A DNA stretch of 64,000 nt from Vibrio sp. NTOU-M3 (GCF_040869035.1 NZ_CP162100.1:930001-994000), one strand, 5' to 3'. Counted from the first letter of the stretch, positions 18,298-29,857 are shown. Notes: a model not told the origin generated them from the sequence alone. Translations and numbers: made by a program.

Positions 18298-18332
18298 ATG
18301 CAGTTGACAGTTTCTGTCAGCTGCATTTTTTT
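18298..18332 (+). terminator. Rho-independent terminator between lapB and pyrF
   Basis: A 13-bp stem ATGCAGTTGACAG/CTGTCAGCTGCAT with one G-U pair, loop TTT and a T-run. It lies between lapB and pyrF, so it may attenuate rather than stop transcription fully. Confidence 0.85.
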
Positions 18333-18360
18333 ATGTAAAGATAACCTGTCAGGAGATGAA

Positions 18361-19056
18361 ATGATCGACCAAAAAGTCATTGTTGCGCTGGATTATGATA
18401 ACCAAGCTGATGCATTAGCCTTTGTAGATAGAATTGATCCATCATCATGTCGCCTTAAAGTGGGCAAAGAGATGTTTACGCTATTTGGTCCTAGTTTCGT
18501 TAAAGAGCTACATAAGCGTGGTTTTTCGGTGTTCCTTGACCTCAAATTCCATGATATTCCTAACACATGTTCTAAAGCGGTTCGCGCTGCAGCTGAAATG
18601 GGAGTATGGATGGTAAACGTTCATGCTGGAGGTGGTGAGCGCATGATGACGGCCTCACGTGAAATCCTTGAACCTTATGGAAAAGACCGTCCACTACTTA
18701 TTGGTGTTACGGTTCTTACCAGTATGGAACAGAGTGACTTGGCCGGAATTGGACTTGATATTGCTCCACAAGAGCAAGTTATTCGTTTAGCGAAACTCAC
18801 AAAGGCTTCAGGATTGGATGGGGTAGTTTGCTCAGCTCAAGAAGCTTCAATGTTAAAGAGTGAGTTAGGTAAAGAGTTCAAACTTATCACGCCGGGAATT
18901 CGTCCTGCAGGTGCTGCTGTTGGTGACCAAAAGCGTATTATGACTCCTGTGGATGCGGTTCAGGCAGGATCGGATTATTTGGTTATTGGCCGACCTATTA
19001 CACAAGCTGCTGATCCTGCAGCTGTTTTAGCCGAGATTAACGCAACACTGGTTTAG
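18361..19056 (+). CDS. pyrF: Orotidine 5'-phosphate decarboxylase
   Basis: A 231-residue enzyme of de novo pyrimidine synthesis that converts OMP to UMP. The catalytic DxKxxD motif is visible in [11 protein letters not shown], with phosphate-binding residues near the end (GIRPAG and IGRPITQA). ATG 18361 is preceded by CAGGAGATGA. An upstream in-frame ATG (18298) lies in the terminator stem and is rejected. E. coli PyrF is 245 residues. The lapAB-pyrF order is conserved in enterobacteria and vibrios. Confidence 0.97.
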   Translation: MIDQKVIVALDYDNQADALAFVDRIDPSSCRLKVGKEMFTLFGPSFVKELHKRGFSVFLDLKFHDIPNTCSKAVRAAAEMGVWMVNVHAGGGERMMTASREILEPYGKDRPLLIGVTVLTSMEQSDLAGIGLDIAPQEQVIRLAKLTKASGLDGVVCSAQEASMLKSELGKEFKLITPGIRPAGAAVGDQKRIMTPVDAVQAGSDYLVIGRPITQAADPAAVLAEINATLV

Positions 19057-19085
19057 TGCCGTTCGCGTCATATAGATGATGAAAT

Positions 19086-19118
19086 AAAAAAGGATGCCTT
19101 TGATAAGCATCCTTTTTT
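19086..19118. terminator. Bidirectional terminator between pyrF and miaE
   Basis: Stem AAAAAAGGATGC/GCATCCTTTTTT with a 9-base loop. It carries T-runs in both directions and serves the two convergent genes. Confidence 0.92.
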
Positions 19119-19120
19119 AT

Positions 19121-19891
19121 TTAGGCAGGTACGCCACTATGAAACTTAAAGTCATTATCTGGAGAGGAGATTAAATCAGCTTCAAGTTTCCCAAAATAAT
19201 CCACGCGTTCACTGATATCTCTGCCAGCAATCTCTTCTGCTAATGTTAAGTAATCTTGATAATGCCTTGCTTCAGAACGCAGTAGAGAGACGTAGAATTT
19301 GGCAATATCTTCGTCCATATGAGGCGCGAGTTTGGCAAAGCGCTCACATGAGCGAGCTTCAATGTAGGCGCCAATAATTAATTTATCTATTAATGTTTGC
19401 GGTTCATGAGTCGCCATATTGCTGATAAGACCTTTTGCGTAACGGCTTGCCTGTACTGGCTCATAAGCAATGTTGCGGCTTTCCATAATTTCTAACACTT
19501 GATAGAAGTGGTGTAACTCTTCTTTGATCAGTAATACCATTTTATCGATCAAGTCTTGGCTGTATGAAGAGTTTGACTTTGCCATAATTGCTTTTGAGAT
19601 ATTGCTTTTTCCTTTGAGAGTTTCAAGGCTTCCTGTTTTACGGTAAGCAAAGTCTTCGTAGGGTTTAAACCAATCAAGTAAATTATAAGCGCTTGATTGA
19701 TCAACTGCGTATTTACGGATCAGGTACATTGCAGATTGCCCTGCTTTTAATTCGCACAATAAATGGTCTATTAAGACAACTTTTAAGTTTTCAGGTTTAC
19801 GAGCTTCTTCTACCCATGCATCGGGCGTTGAGCATTGTAGGAAGTCATTAATTGGCTCTAGGAGTGACTGGTATTGTTTTAGTTCGATCAT
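19121..19891 (-). CDS. miaE: tRNA-(ms2io6A)-hydroxylase MiaE
   Basis: A 256-residue non-haem di-iron monooxygenase that hydroxylates the isopentenyl group of ms2i6A at position 37 of tRNAs reading UNN codons. Ferritin-like metal ligands appear as E...ExxH in KEELHHFYQV and SEARHYQDY, with EARSCERF between them. I chose the internal start MIELKQYQ at 19891. The longer frame from 19954 begins inside a terminator hairpin and would add 21 unsupported residues. It converges on pyrF and lies downstream of the uncharacterised gene at 19969-20733. MiaE is found in Salmonella and many marine gammaproteobacteria but not in E. coli K-12. Confidence 0.92.
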   Translation of the reverse strand: MIELKQYQSLLEPINDFLQCSTPDAWVEEARKPENLKVVLIDHLLCELKAGQSAMYLIRKYAVDQSSAYNLLDWFKPYEDFAYRKTGSLETLKGKSNISKAIMAKSNSSYSQDLIDKMVLLIKEELHHFYQVLEIMESRNIAYEPVQASRYAKGLISNMATHEPQTLIDKLIIGAYIEARSCERFAKLAPHMDEDIAKFYVSLLRSEARHYQDYLTLAEEIAGRDISERVDYFGKLEADLISSPDNDFKFHSGVPA

Positions 19892-19918
19892 TGGGCGGTC
19901 ACTTTGCAAAAATAAATA

Positions 19919-19946
19919 GAAAAAAGGTCGCAGATGCGACCTTTTT
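19919..19946 (-). terminator. Terminator of the gene at 19969-20733
   Basis: An 11-bp stem AAAAAGGTCGC/GCGACCTTTTT with loop AGAT. Read on the minus strand it follows the 254-residue gene and precedes miaE. Confidence 0.85.
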
Positions 19947-19968
19947 GAAAGCATGAAGTGGGATTATA

Positions 19969-20733
19969 TTACCACTTTTTCTTTTCACCAAAGAGAACGT
20001 CCATATCGTCTTTACGTTCTTTCTGCTCGATCTGTTCAAGCTCTTCAGCACTTTTATTTTGGCGCTTCTGTTCGAGCTCGTCATACATGCCTTGCAGTTT
20101 TTCTCTGGCTTGGTTTGAGTAGCTGTCGTTTTTAGAGGCAAGCGCGTCTAAGCCTTTTCGCAGTAACTGAACAGCCGTTCCCGGCTGACCCCTTACAATT
20201 GAGTCGTTAGCCCGCTTAATTACGTTTTCAATATTAATACGAATTTGGATTGTTTCTAATCGAGCATTTTCGGCTACATAGGACTGAGTATCAAAGCGAC
20301 CTTTGTTGTGTTCGCTTCGGATTGTATCACGAAGACGTTTTACCAGTTTCAGCATCACAATGGCTTGCTTGTCGCTGCTAGGAACTTTAAATGCGGTACT
20401 TTCGCCACCTTGATAGGTTTCATCCAGCTGCTTAATTTGTTGCTTTACGTGATCTACACGGTGGGCTAACTGCTTATTTTTGGGATCAAGCTGATGCATA
20501 CTTTCTACGGCATCCAAGATTCGGTTATTCAGGCAGAGCAACAATTCCTTACTGTAAGGAAGGTGGTGTGCATGCCCAATAAGCTCTTCTGTCGCATCGA
20601 TGATCGTTAAGTAACGTGCACCTTCTTGTTTCTTAGCTGTCTCGACCTTAACTTTGTATTGAAGCATGATGTTGTAGCCAAGGACCAACACTAATAAGAT
20701 TGCGACTAACGCAATAATTAAACCAATATTCAT
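19969..20733 (-). CDS. Uncharacterised membrane-anchored coiled-coil protein
   Basis: A 254-residue protein with an N-terminal transmembrane helix (about 3-23, IGLIIALVAILLVLVLGYNIML) and a long, charged, helical cytoplasmic region. The last 45 residues are very rich in K, E and Q (LEQKRQNKSAEELEQIEQKERKDD) and end in GEKKKW. No enzymatic motif is visible. A segment around 165-200 (VIKRANDSIVRGQPGTAVQLLRKGLDAL) resembles a single TPR-like helical pair. I recognise it only as a Vibrio-type conserved protein. It has its own terminator and is not clearly in an operon with miaE. Confidence 0.8.
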   Translation of the reverse strand: MNIGLIIALVAILLVLVLGYNIMLQYKVKVETAKKQEGARYLTIIDATEELIGHAHHLPYSKELLLCLNNRILDAVESMHQLDPKNKQLAHRVDHVKQQIKQLDETYQGGESTAFKVPSSDKQAIVMLKLVKRLRDTIRSEHNKGRFDTQSYVAENARLETIQIRINIENVIKRANDSIVRGQPGTAVQLLRKGLDALASKNDSYSNQAREKLQGMYDELEQKRQNKSAEELEQIEQKERKDDMDVLFGEKKKW

Positions 20734-22013
<1,280 letters not shown>

Positions 22014-22068
22014 CACTTTTCTTTTCATACCGGTTCCCTCAAAATACACGCCAACTTTTGGGGGAGCC

Positions 22069-23262
22069 ATGAAGTCTGTTTTTATCTCGTTAGATTCACT
22101 ATTATCACGCTATCAATCGTTGTGGCGTGCTGACCCTTTTTATTCTGCTTGCTCGGGTAAACCTGCTTGGGCTGAGCATTACCCTGAACTCTATCAAGCT
22201 TTGTTTAGTTTATCTGACGAAGAAGTAGAACGACTTAAGCATGATGCCTCGGCACTTAATCTATGGTTAACCCAATTTATTCCTGATTTAGCACAACTTG
22301 ATCAATTGTCTTCTTTACCTTGTCGAGAAGAACATTTGCTTGATTTTTCTTCACGTCGTTATGCAGGTATCCCCGGACGAAAACTAGAGCAAATTGCTTC
22401 ATTAAGCTATCACGTGATACAGCATCACAAAGGCTCTGAATGGTTGGAGTGGTGCTCAGGGAAGGGGTATTTGGGGCGTTTACTAGCATCTGAAAGTTCA
22501 GAACTGGTGACGAGTTTAGAGTACCAAGATGACCTTTGTCAGTCTGGTCAAGCAGAAGCTGACAAACAAAAACTTCCGATGACATTTGTTCAGGGGGATG
22601 CGTTAAGCCAACAGGTTGAATCAGTGTTTAACGTCAATCAACATGCTGTAGCACTTCATGCTTGTGGTGATCTACATGTTTCCCTACTTAAGATTGGTAC
22701 AAAGCTCAGGCTTCCTGCAATATCGATATCACCCTGTTGTTATCACTTGATACAGAATGACGACTATCAGCCTCTGTCGGCTGAAGGGCGCGAGGCTTGT
22801 TTGCAACTCAAGCGGCAAGATTTGCGTATACCCTTGCAAGAAACGGTAACGGGAGGCGAACGAGTTAAACGTCACCGCTTTCTTGAAATGAGTTATCGAC
22901 TGGGATTCGATTTGTTACTTCGCGAACAGTTGGGTATAACACAATACATTCCTATTCCGAGCATAAAAAAGTCTTCTTTAAATGAAGGGTTTGAAGTTTT
23001 TTGTTACTGGGCAAGTGAGAAAAAGAAAATAAGATTACCTGATGTGAATTTCTCGCTATATCAGGAAGCGGGAGAGCTACGCTATTGGCAGATGGAGAAA
23101 TTGAGCCTAATTCAACAGGCTTTTCGTCGTCCATTGGAAATGTGGTTGGTGTACGATCGCGCTCTATATCTACAATCATGTGGTTATCAGGTTGAGTTAT
23201 CGACCTTTTGTCCAAAGAAAATCACCCCTAGAAACATTCTCTTGCACGCGGAAAGAAAATAA
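22069..23262 (+). CDS. Putative SAM-dependent methyltransferase (Methyltransf_32-like)
   Basis: A 397-residue protein with a class I methyltransferase-like core: the SAM-binding loop EWCSGKGYLGRLLA (about residues 125-138), an acidic residue after the second strand (LEYQDD), and ALHACGDLH followed by ISPCCYHL. This pattern, including the paired cysteines, is typical of the methyltransferase domain 32 / METTL25-like group, whose substrates are mostly unknown. ATG 22069 follows GGGGGAG. It stands alone between cysB and the ABC importer. The substrate (RNA, protein or small molecule) cannot be inferred. Confidence 0.8.
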   Translation: MKSVFISLDSLLSRYQSLWRADPFYSACSGKPAWAEHYPELYQALFSLSDEEVERLKHDASALNLWLTQFIPDLAQLDQLSSLPCREEHLLDFSSRRYAGIPGRKLEQIASLSYHVIQHHKGSEWLEWCSGKGYLGRLLASESSELVTSLEYQDDLCQSGQAEADKQKLPMTFVQGDALSQQVESVFNVNQHAVALHACGDLHVSLLKIGTKLRLPAISISPCCYHLIQNDDYQPLSAEGREACLQLKRQDLRIPLQETVTGGERVKRHRFLEMSYRLGFDLLLREQLGITQYIPIPSIKKSSLNEGFEVFCYWASEKKKIRLPDVNFSLYQEAGELRYWQMEKLSLIQQAFRRPLEMWLVYDRALYLQSCGYQVELSTFCPKKITPRNILLHAERK

Positions 23263-23424
23263 CGACTGACGATCAATCTTTGTTGCCTTATTGTTAAATC
23301 TTACTTCCAATTCCGTATCGTTACTGGTAATAATGTTGTTATCTGCACACTTAGTGTACAGGTAAATATAACAATACAATGAAACACAACATCCACACCA
23401 CAGTGCTGAATTCAAGGAGTTGAG

Positions 23425-24390
23425 ATGAAAGCAGGTAAAGCTATTGTAACCGCCGTTCTTGCAAGCGCGGCGGTATTATCATCGGCAAGCATTATGGCCA
23501 AAACCGCAAGAGTAGCAGTATCGCAAATTGTCGAGCATCCCGCTTTAGATGCGACTAGACAAGGCTTAGTCGATGGTTTGAAAGCAAAGGGTTATGAGCA
23601 AGGAAAGAATCTAGAATTTGATTATAAAACTGCACAAGGAAACCCTGCTATTGCGGTTCAAATCGCAAGACAATACGTTGGAGAAAAACCAGATGTATTG
23701 GTTGGCATTGCTACACCAACAGCGCAAGCACTAGTGTCTGCAACCAGAACGATCCCAGTTGTCTTTACGGCAGTCACTGATCCTGTTGGTGCTAAGTTAG
23801 TCAAAACAATGAAGGCACCAGGAAAAAATGTGACGGGCCTTTCTGATCTCTCACCTGTTAAGCAGCATGTTGAATTGATTAAAGAAATCTTCCCTAACGT
23901 TAAATCTATAGGGGTTGTTTTTAACCCAGGGGAAGCAAATGCGGTTACTTTGGTCGAACTACTGAAAACCAGTGCAAAAGAGCAGGGTATCAAAGTGGTG
24001 GAAGCGACTGCATTGAAAAGTGCGGATGTCCAGTCTGCAACACAGGCGATTGCAGCTAAATCTGACGTCATCTATGCGCCGACAGACAATACAGTTGCCA
24101 GTGCTATCGAAGGGATGATTGTTGCGGCAAACCAAGCCAAGACACCGGTTCTTGGCGGTGCAACTTCTTATGTAGAAAAAGGAGCAATAGCCAGCTTAGG
24201 TTTTGATTACTATCAAGTTGGTGTTCAAACTGCGGATTATGTTGCGGCGATCCTTGAAGGAGCGGAGCCAGGAACTTTGGATGTAAAAGTTGCTCAAGGC
24301 TCTGATTTGGTCGTTAACAAAAAAGCGGCAGAGAAATTGGGTATTGCATTGCCAGAGTCCGTCCTAGATCGCGCAACCAGCGTGAAATAA
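23425..24390 (+). CDS. ABC importer substrate-binding protein (TrpX-like family)
   Basis: A 321-residue secreted solute-binding protein. A signal peptide of about 25 residues (ending near SIMAKTARV) precedes a two-lobed periplasmic-binding fold starting VAVSQIVEHPALDATRQGLVDGL. This is the ABC_sub_bind group found with BmpA/TrpX-like systems; members are often annotated as tryptophan, tyrosine or other nutrient binders, so the ligand is open. It heads a three-gene importer with the permease and ATPase downstream. A 10-bp hairpin follows its stop codon, which could give this gene a higher mRNA level than the other two. ATG 23425 follows AAGGAG. Confidence 0.87.
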   Translation: MKAGKAIVTAVLASAAVLSSASIMAKTARVAVSQIVEHPALDATRQGLVDGLKAKGYEQGKNLEFDYKTAQGNPAIAVQIARQYVGEKPDVLVGIATPTAQALVSATRTIPVVFTAVTDPVGAKLVKTMKAPGKNVTGLSDLSPVKQHVELIKEIFPNVKSIGVVFNPGEANAVTLVELLKTSAKEQGIKVVEATALKSADVQSATQAIAAKSDVIYAPTDNTVASAIEGMIVAANQAKTPVLGGATSYVEKGAIASLGFDYYQVGVQTADYVAAILEGAEPGTLDVKVAQGSDLVVNKKAAEKLGIALPESVLDRATSVK

Positions 24391-24404
24391 AGCGATTATA
24401 CGTA

Positions 24405-24429
24405 TGCGGACAACAAGAGGTTGTCCGCA
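24405..24429 (+). other. Intercistronic hairpin between binding-protein and permease genes
   Basis: A perfect 10-bp inverted repeat TGCGGACAAC/GTTGTCCGCA with loop AAGAG, 15 bases after the binding-protein stop. It has no T-run. It is likely an mRNA 3'-end stabiliser or processing element inside the operon. Confidence 0.7.
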
Positions 24430-24451
24430 ATTAGCAGAAAAGGGAGTTTGT

Positions 24452-25390
24452 ATGTCTGCTTTTGCTTTTTTTGGTGCGTTGGAAATCGGCCTGCTATACG
24501 GTTTGGTCGCACTCGGCGTCTATTTAACATTTCGTGTTCTCGATTTTCCCGATTTAAGTGTTGATGGTAGTTTCCCAATGGGGGCTGCGGTTGCCGCGAC
24601 GGCTATTGTTGCAGGTATTAATCCATGGATTGCAACTCTTATGGCGATAATGGCTGGTGCGGCGACAGGGTGGGTCACGGCATTTCTAGCTGTACGTTGT
24701 GGAATATTGCATTTATTAGCCTCTATCCTCACGATGATTGCAGCATTTTCAATTAATATTCGAATTATGGGTAAGCCCAATATGGCTTTGCTTGGTGAGG
24801 AAACCATTCTTACACCGTTTGAAGCCATTGGAGACCCAGTTCTAATCCGTCCTCTCATCGTTGGCTTATTAGTGTTAGTTTCCGCATGGCTCGTTGTTCG
24901 ATTGCTTAATAGCGATTTTGGGTTGGCGTTGCGAGCGACAGGGGTGAATGCGCGAATGGTTTCAGCTCAAGGAGCTAGCACATCATTTTATACTTATTTT
25001 GGTTTGGCTTTATCTAATGGCTTTGTTGGATTTGCCGGTGCTTTATTTGCCCAAACTAATAGCTTTGCTGATGTAACATCTGGTGTTGGTACCATTGTTG
25101 TCGGGCTCGCTGCTGTTATTTTAGGGCAGACGCTGATTCCCGGCCGTAAGATATGGGTTGCTGTTGTCGCCGTTATCGTTGGCTCGGTGCTTTATCGCTT
25201 GGCAGTTGCTTTTGCTTTAAGTACGGGTATGTTTGGCCTTCAAGCCTCAGATTTAAACCTAGTTACGGCCGTATTAGTCGCAATCGCATTGATCGCGCCG
25301 AAAATAAAAGGGAACTTAACGCCAAAAAAGATTAATGATCCTGCTCAGAAGCATGTTGAGCAGGAGAAAGAATCAGGAGATGTTGCATGA
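24452..25390 (+). CDS. ABC importer membrane permease
   Basis: A 312-residue polytopic inner-membrane protein with about eight hydrophobic segments, of the BPD_transp_2 / branched-chain-type permease family. The cytoplasmic coupling region GLALRATGVNARMVSAQGAS resembles the ATPase-contact loop of the family. I chose ATG 24452, preceded by AAAGGGAG; the longer frame from 24404 would start inside the intercistronic hairpin. It overlaps the ATPase gene by four bases (ATGA at 25387-25390). It forms the channel for the binding protein encoded upstream. Confidence 0.9.
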   Translation: MSAFAFFGALEIGLLYGLVALGVYLTFRVLDFPDLSVDGSFPMGAAVAATAIVAGINPWIATLMAIMAGAATGWVTAFLAVRCGILHLLASILTMIAAFSINIRIMGKPNMALLGEETILTPFEAIGDPVLIRPLIVGLLVLVSAWLVVRLLNSDFGLALRATGVNARMVSAQGASTSFYTYFGLALSNGFVGFAGALFAQTNSFADVTSGVGTIVVGLAAVILGQTLIPGRKIWVAVVAVIVGSVLYRLAVAFALSTGMFGLQASDLNLVTAVLVAIALIAPKIKGNLTPKKINDPAQKHVEQEKESGDVA

Positions 25391-26181
25391 TTCGATTGGA
25401 AGATATTAGGGTCACATTTAATCCTGGGACCATACTCGAGAATCAAGCTTTGAGAGGAGTCACTCTTGAGGTGCCTGAACATCAGTTTTTGACTGTGATT
25501 GGTTCTAATGGGGCTGGAAAATCGACGCTGCTTGGTGCGGTGACAGGCGAAACACCAATGATTGGTGGGAAAGTCATCATTGATGAAATGGACGTGACTC
25601 GACAAACCGTGGATCAGCGAGCAAGTCAATGTGCTCGAGTGTTTCAGGACCCACTAGCCGGAACTTGTGGTGACCTCACCATTGAAGAAAATATGGCGTT
25701 AGCGTATATGCGGGGGAAAAAGCGAGGTTGGAGTTTGTCGTTGTCTTCTCAGCGACGAAAGCTATTTCAAGAGCGAATCAGTATCTTAGGTCTTGGTTTA
25801 GAAGATCGGTTGGGAGATAACATTGGTCTGCTTTCCGGTGGGCAACGTCAAGCCGTGAGCTTAGTTATGGCTACGTTGTCAGAGAGTAAGTTGCTATTGC
25901 TAGATGAGCATACTGCAGCACTCGATCCAAGGATGGCGGCATTTATTATTGACTTAACGAAGAGGATCGTAAAAGAGTTCGACCTTACTGTAATGATGGT
26001 GACACATTCAATGAAAGATGCATTGGCATGTGGAGATAGAACCGTCATGTTACACCAAGGGGAAATTGTCCTTGATGTGAAAGGGGAGCAACGTAGTAAT
26101 ATGAAGGTTCCTGATCTATTAGAAATGTTCTCGAAAGTTCGAGGAGAAGAGTTAGCAGATGATAGTCTGCTATTAAATTAA
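25387..26181 (+). CDS. ABC importer ATP-binding protein
   Basis: A 264-residue ABC ATPase that powers the importer. Walker A GSNGAGKST (about 39-47), Q-loop VFQDP, signature LSGGQRQ (about 151-157), Walker B LLLLDEHTAALDP and the switch histidine in MMVTHS are all present. The D-loop/Walker B glutamate is intact. It is translationally coupled to the permease by a four-base overlap and followed by a terminator that ends the operon. Confidence 0.92.
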   Translation: MIRLEDIRVTFNPGTILENQALRGVTLEVPEHQFLTVIGSNGAGKSTLLGAVTGETPMIGGKVIIDEMDVTRQTVDQRASQCARVFQDPLAGTCGDLTIEENMALAYMRGKKRGWSLSLSSQRRKLFQERISILGLGLEDRLGDNIGLLSGGQRQAVSLVMATLSESKLLLLDEHTAALDPRMAAFIIDLTKRIVKEFDLTVMMVTHSMKDALACGDRTVMLHQGEIVLDVKGEQRSNMKVPDLLEMFSKVRGEELADDSLLLN

Positions 26182-26206
26182 AAAAGGAGGCTTGATGCCT
26201 CCTTTT
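26182..26206 (+). terminator. Rho-independent terminator of the ABC importer operon
   Basis: A 10-bp stem AAAAGGAGGC/GCCTCCTTTT with loop TTGAT. The A-run on the other side also suits the convergent yeaD gene. Confidence 0.9.
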
Positions 26207-26213
26207 CTAATTC

Positions 26214-27098
26214 TTACTGAACACCGATAGTGGTTACTAATAAGTGTGACTCACCTGGCTGAAGGGTTTTCCCCTTCTCAATAGTGGGCGCATGTAGAGT
26301 TGATTCAACGCACAGCATGGTTTCATAACCATTGTCGGCCATATCACTCATACCTTGTGCGCCTTCTGCCCATGGGTTCCACAATACCGCAGAATTGTGA
26401 CCTTGGTTTTCTACATTCAGCGTGCGGTTCAATACCGGATCCTTCACTAATATTTGTGCTTCTGGCTGTGTGTAAACTCGGTCAATCGTGTCGGTCAATT
26501 GCAGAACATCACCACCTTGGCAAATTTCACCTGCTTTTAAACCATCAATGTATTCTGCACCCATGCCCATGGTTTGAACTTGTTTGATGTCGCCTACGTT
26601 TAGGTAAGTGTGTAATGCACCAGAGAAGACCCAAGCTTCATCGTCGATGTTCATCACTTTCAGCGTTACTTTTAGCTCTTCAGCTACTTCAACGACAAGA
26701 CGAGCATCAAACATATGAGGCCAGATGTCGTGAATTTCTTCTGTTGGGAACAGCGCGAGTTCAACGATTACGCCATTATCATTTTCGCGGTGTTCAACCA
26801 GTTCCCATTCTGCGGTACGTGCAAAGCCATGTGCAGGTGCTGCAATACGGCCAAACCACGGCCAACAAACTGGAATACCACCACGAAGTGCGGCTTTTCC
26901 ATCAAAGATTGCTTTCTCGCTCATCCAAATCAGATCTTCTTGACCTGCTGGTGTAAACGAGACTACATGGCCGCCGTGTAAAGCGATACCAGCCGTTGCT
27001 TTCTCATGAATAACGCGTACGACTTTAACTTGGTCAATTTCTACGATAGTGATGTTATCGGACAAGACAGTTAGGGCCGGGAGAGTTTTTAAATCCAT
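26214..27098 (-). CDS. yeaD: D-hexose-6-phosphate mutarotase (YeaD family)
   Basis: A 294-residue aldose 1-epimerase-fold enzyme that interconverts the alpha and beta anomers of hexose 6-phosphates. GIPVCWPWFGR and HGFARTAEWEL carry the conserved arginine/histidine residues of the galactose mutarotase-like active site, and LCVESTLHAP lies near the end. It lies downstream of gapA on the same strand, as in E. coli (gapA-yeaD). The gap of 156 bases holds a gapA terminator, so yeaD is probably separately or only partly co-transcribed. The symbol follows the E. coli orthologue. Confidence 0.9.
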   Translation of the reverse strand: MDLKTLPALTVLSDNITIVEIDQVKVVRVIHEKATAGIALHGGHVVSFTPAGQEDLIWMSEKAIFDGKAALRGGIPVCWPWFGRIAAPAHGFARTAEWELVEHRENDNGVIVELALFPTEEIHDIWPHMFDARLVVEVAEELKVTLKVMNIDDEAWVFSGALHTYLNVGDIKQVQTMGMGAEYIDGLKAGEICQGGDVLQLTDTIDRVYTQPEAQILVKDPVLNRTLNVENQGHNSAVLWNPWAEGAQGMSDMADNGYETMLCVESTLHAPTIEKGKTLQPGESHLLVTTIGVQ

Positions 27099-27191
27099 CG
27101 TCTGTTTTCCTATGGTAGGGAGAGAAGAACCTCGACGTAGTATTCACAGTTATTGGTATATTGTCGAAGACTATGCTCAAATTTCAGATAC

Positions 27192-27222
27192 AAAAAAGGC
27201 GACTCGTGAGCCGCCTTTTCTT
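27192..27222 (-). terminator. Terminator of gapA
   Basis: On the minus strand a GGCG/CGCC-based stem flanked by A/T pairs (AAAAGGCG ... CGCCTTTT) is followed by a six-base T-run, just after the gapA stop. Confidence 0.8.
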
Positions 27223-27254
27223 TAACGAAGATCTTCGCTAAACGCTATTTCTAA

Positions 27255-28605
<1,351 letters not shown>

Positions 28606-29004
28606 ATGATTAAGTCAGATGAACAATGGCGTGAGCAGCTAACAAACGAAGAGTTTAGAGTCTGTCGTGAACAAGGTACTGAAGCGCCATTTAGTGGTAA
28701 ATTACTCCACAATAAAGAGACGGGAATTTATACATGTACTTGTTGCTCAGCGCCACTTTTTCAGTCTGACAATAAGTATGATTCAGGCTGCGGTTGGCCA
28801 AGTTTTGATGCGCCAGTTAATGAGACTTGTATCAAATATCTAGATGATTTGAGCCACGGAATGAAGCGTGTCGAGATACGTTGTGCGGCATGTGATAGTC
28901 ATTTGGGGCATGTGTTTCCAGATGGGCCCAAAACTACGGGAGAGCGATTTTGTGTCAACTCTGTGTCGTTAATTTTCAACAAATCTAGTAAAAGCGGTGA
29001 ATAG
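28606..29004 (+). CDS. msrB: Peptide-methionine (R)-S-oxide reductase MsrB
   Basis: A 132-residue repair enzyme that reduces methionine-R-sulfoxide in proteins using thioredoxin. Two CxxC zinc pairs (CTCC and CAAC) and the catalytic cysteine in [11 protein letters not shown] are present, with the family core [11 protein letters not shown] and [13 protein letters not shown] 28606 has AGGAG eight bases upstream; an in-frame TTG at 28582, also with a fair ribosome site, would add eight residues (MNKSGVEK). It is divergent from gapA, the same arrangement as in E. coli. Confidence 0.95.
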   Translation: MIKSDEQWREQLTNEEFRVCREQGTEAPFSGKLLHNKETGIYTCTCCSAPLFQSDNKYDSGCGWPSFDAPVNETCIKYLDDLSHGMKRVEIRCAACDSHLGHVFPDGPKTTGERFCVNSVSLIFNKSSKSGE

Positions 29005-29038
29005 ATCACCGCTCGTTGTTCTATCCTTTCATAATTTT

Positions 29039-29857
29039 CTAATCGATTCTAGATGTCATTGAAGTGCGATATTTTCCTGATTTTATCGCACTCTCTAAGT
29101 CGTCTGCGAGTTCCTGTAGTTGTCGGTACTTGGCATCGCTGAATCCATAGAGAAGTTGCAGCTCTTTGTCTGACGCAATGGGGACATCAAAGTTGCTGGC
29201 GACGATCGCCCATACGTAAGCTCGTTCCTTATTGTTTAAGCGATAATTAATACTGGCAAGAGACTTAAATATTTCAGGGTTAACATTATTCCCTTTGGAC
29301 AGTTCAAGTGCATGATTGAGTAATTTGATGGTTTTTTCTAGGTCTCGGCTCGTGTAAAAGGTCGCTAGAGCATATTGCATTTCTGCGGTCTCAAGAGCGG
29401 GTGAACCTTCCAACTGAAGAAAAGCTCGCTTAGCTTGGTCGTCTCCAATTTGGCTCCACAAAAAATAAAGTGCTTGAGGCGAGTTGGATTTTTTAAGCTC
29501 TTGGGCAATGCGCTCTTGTTCTTCACCTGAATGAATAAGTGCATTAAATCGGCGTTGTTTCAATTCGGTTTGATCGATTGGCTGTATTTGCGAGGCCAGT
29601 TCAAGGCACTTTTTGTATTCGCTAACCAATTGATACTCTTTGATCTGACGTGTGTCAGTCGGGTTTTTTAGCACTTCAAAACGGTGCCAAATTAAATCTG
29701 TTCGTGGAACCCGGCATTGCCCGTCATTGATATTGAGTTGTTCACACCTCAACGCAGGATTGTCGTTGCACAATTGTTCGGTATTTTTTCTGCCTTCAAA
29801 GCATCCAGTGATACTTACGGCGACCATTGTTACTAACGTTAGTTTTATTGGTTTCAT
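29039..29857 (-). CDS. DUF2989-like lipoprotein with helical repeats
   Basis: A 272-residue predicted lipoprotein. The signal peptide ends in a lipobox (VSITGC, lipidated Cys at about residue 19). The mature part is helical, with a TPR/Sel1-like stretch (EMQYALATFYTSRDLEKTIKLLNHALELSKG). Several cysteines (CNDNPALRCEQL, GQCRVPR, KKCLEL) could form disulfides. It resembles the DUF2989 family as I remember it; function unknown. It converges on msrB and diverges from the YeaC-like gene at 29961. Confidence 0.8.
   Translation of the reverse strand: MKPIKLTLVTMVAVSITGCFEGRKNTEQLCNDNPALRCEQLNINDGQCRVPRTDLIWHRFEVLKNPTDTRQIKEYQLVSEYKKCLELASQIQPIDQTELKQRRFNALIHSGEEQERIAQELKKSNSPQALYFLWSQIGDDQAKRAFLQLEGSPALETAEMQYALATFYTSRDLEKTIKLLNHALELSKGNNVNPEIFKSLASINYRLNNKERAYVWAIVASNFDVPIASDKELQLLYGFSDAKYRQLQELADDLESAIKSGKYRTSMTSRID

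Noticed and set aside
19892..19954. N-terminal extension of MiaE (21 residues).
   Set aside because: The extension is translated from the terminator hairpin of the upstream gene and does not match the family start.
23379..23423. A 14-codon reading frame (MKHNIHTTVLNSRS) just before the ABC binding-protein gene, a possible leader peptide.
   Set aside because: It has no ribosome site of its own, no run of a regulatory amino acid, and its end is simply the ribosome site of the next gene. No attenuator structure was seen.
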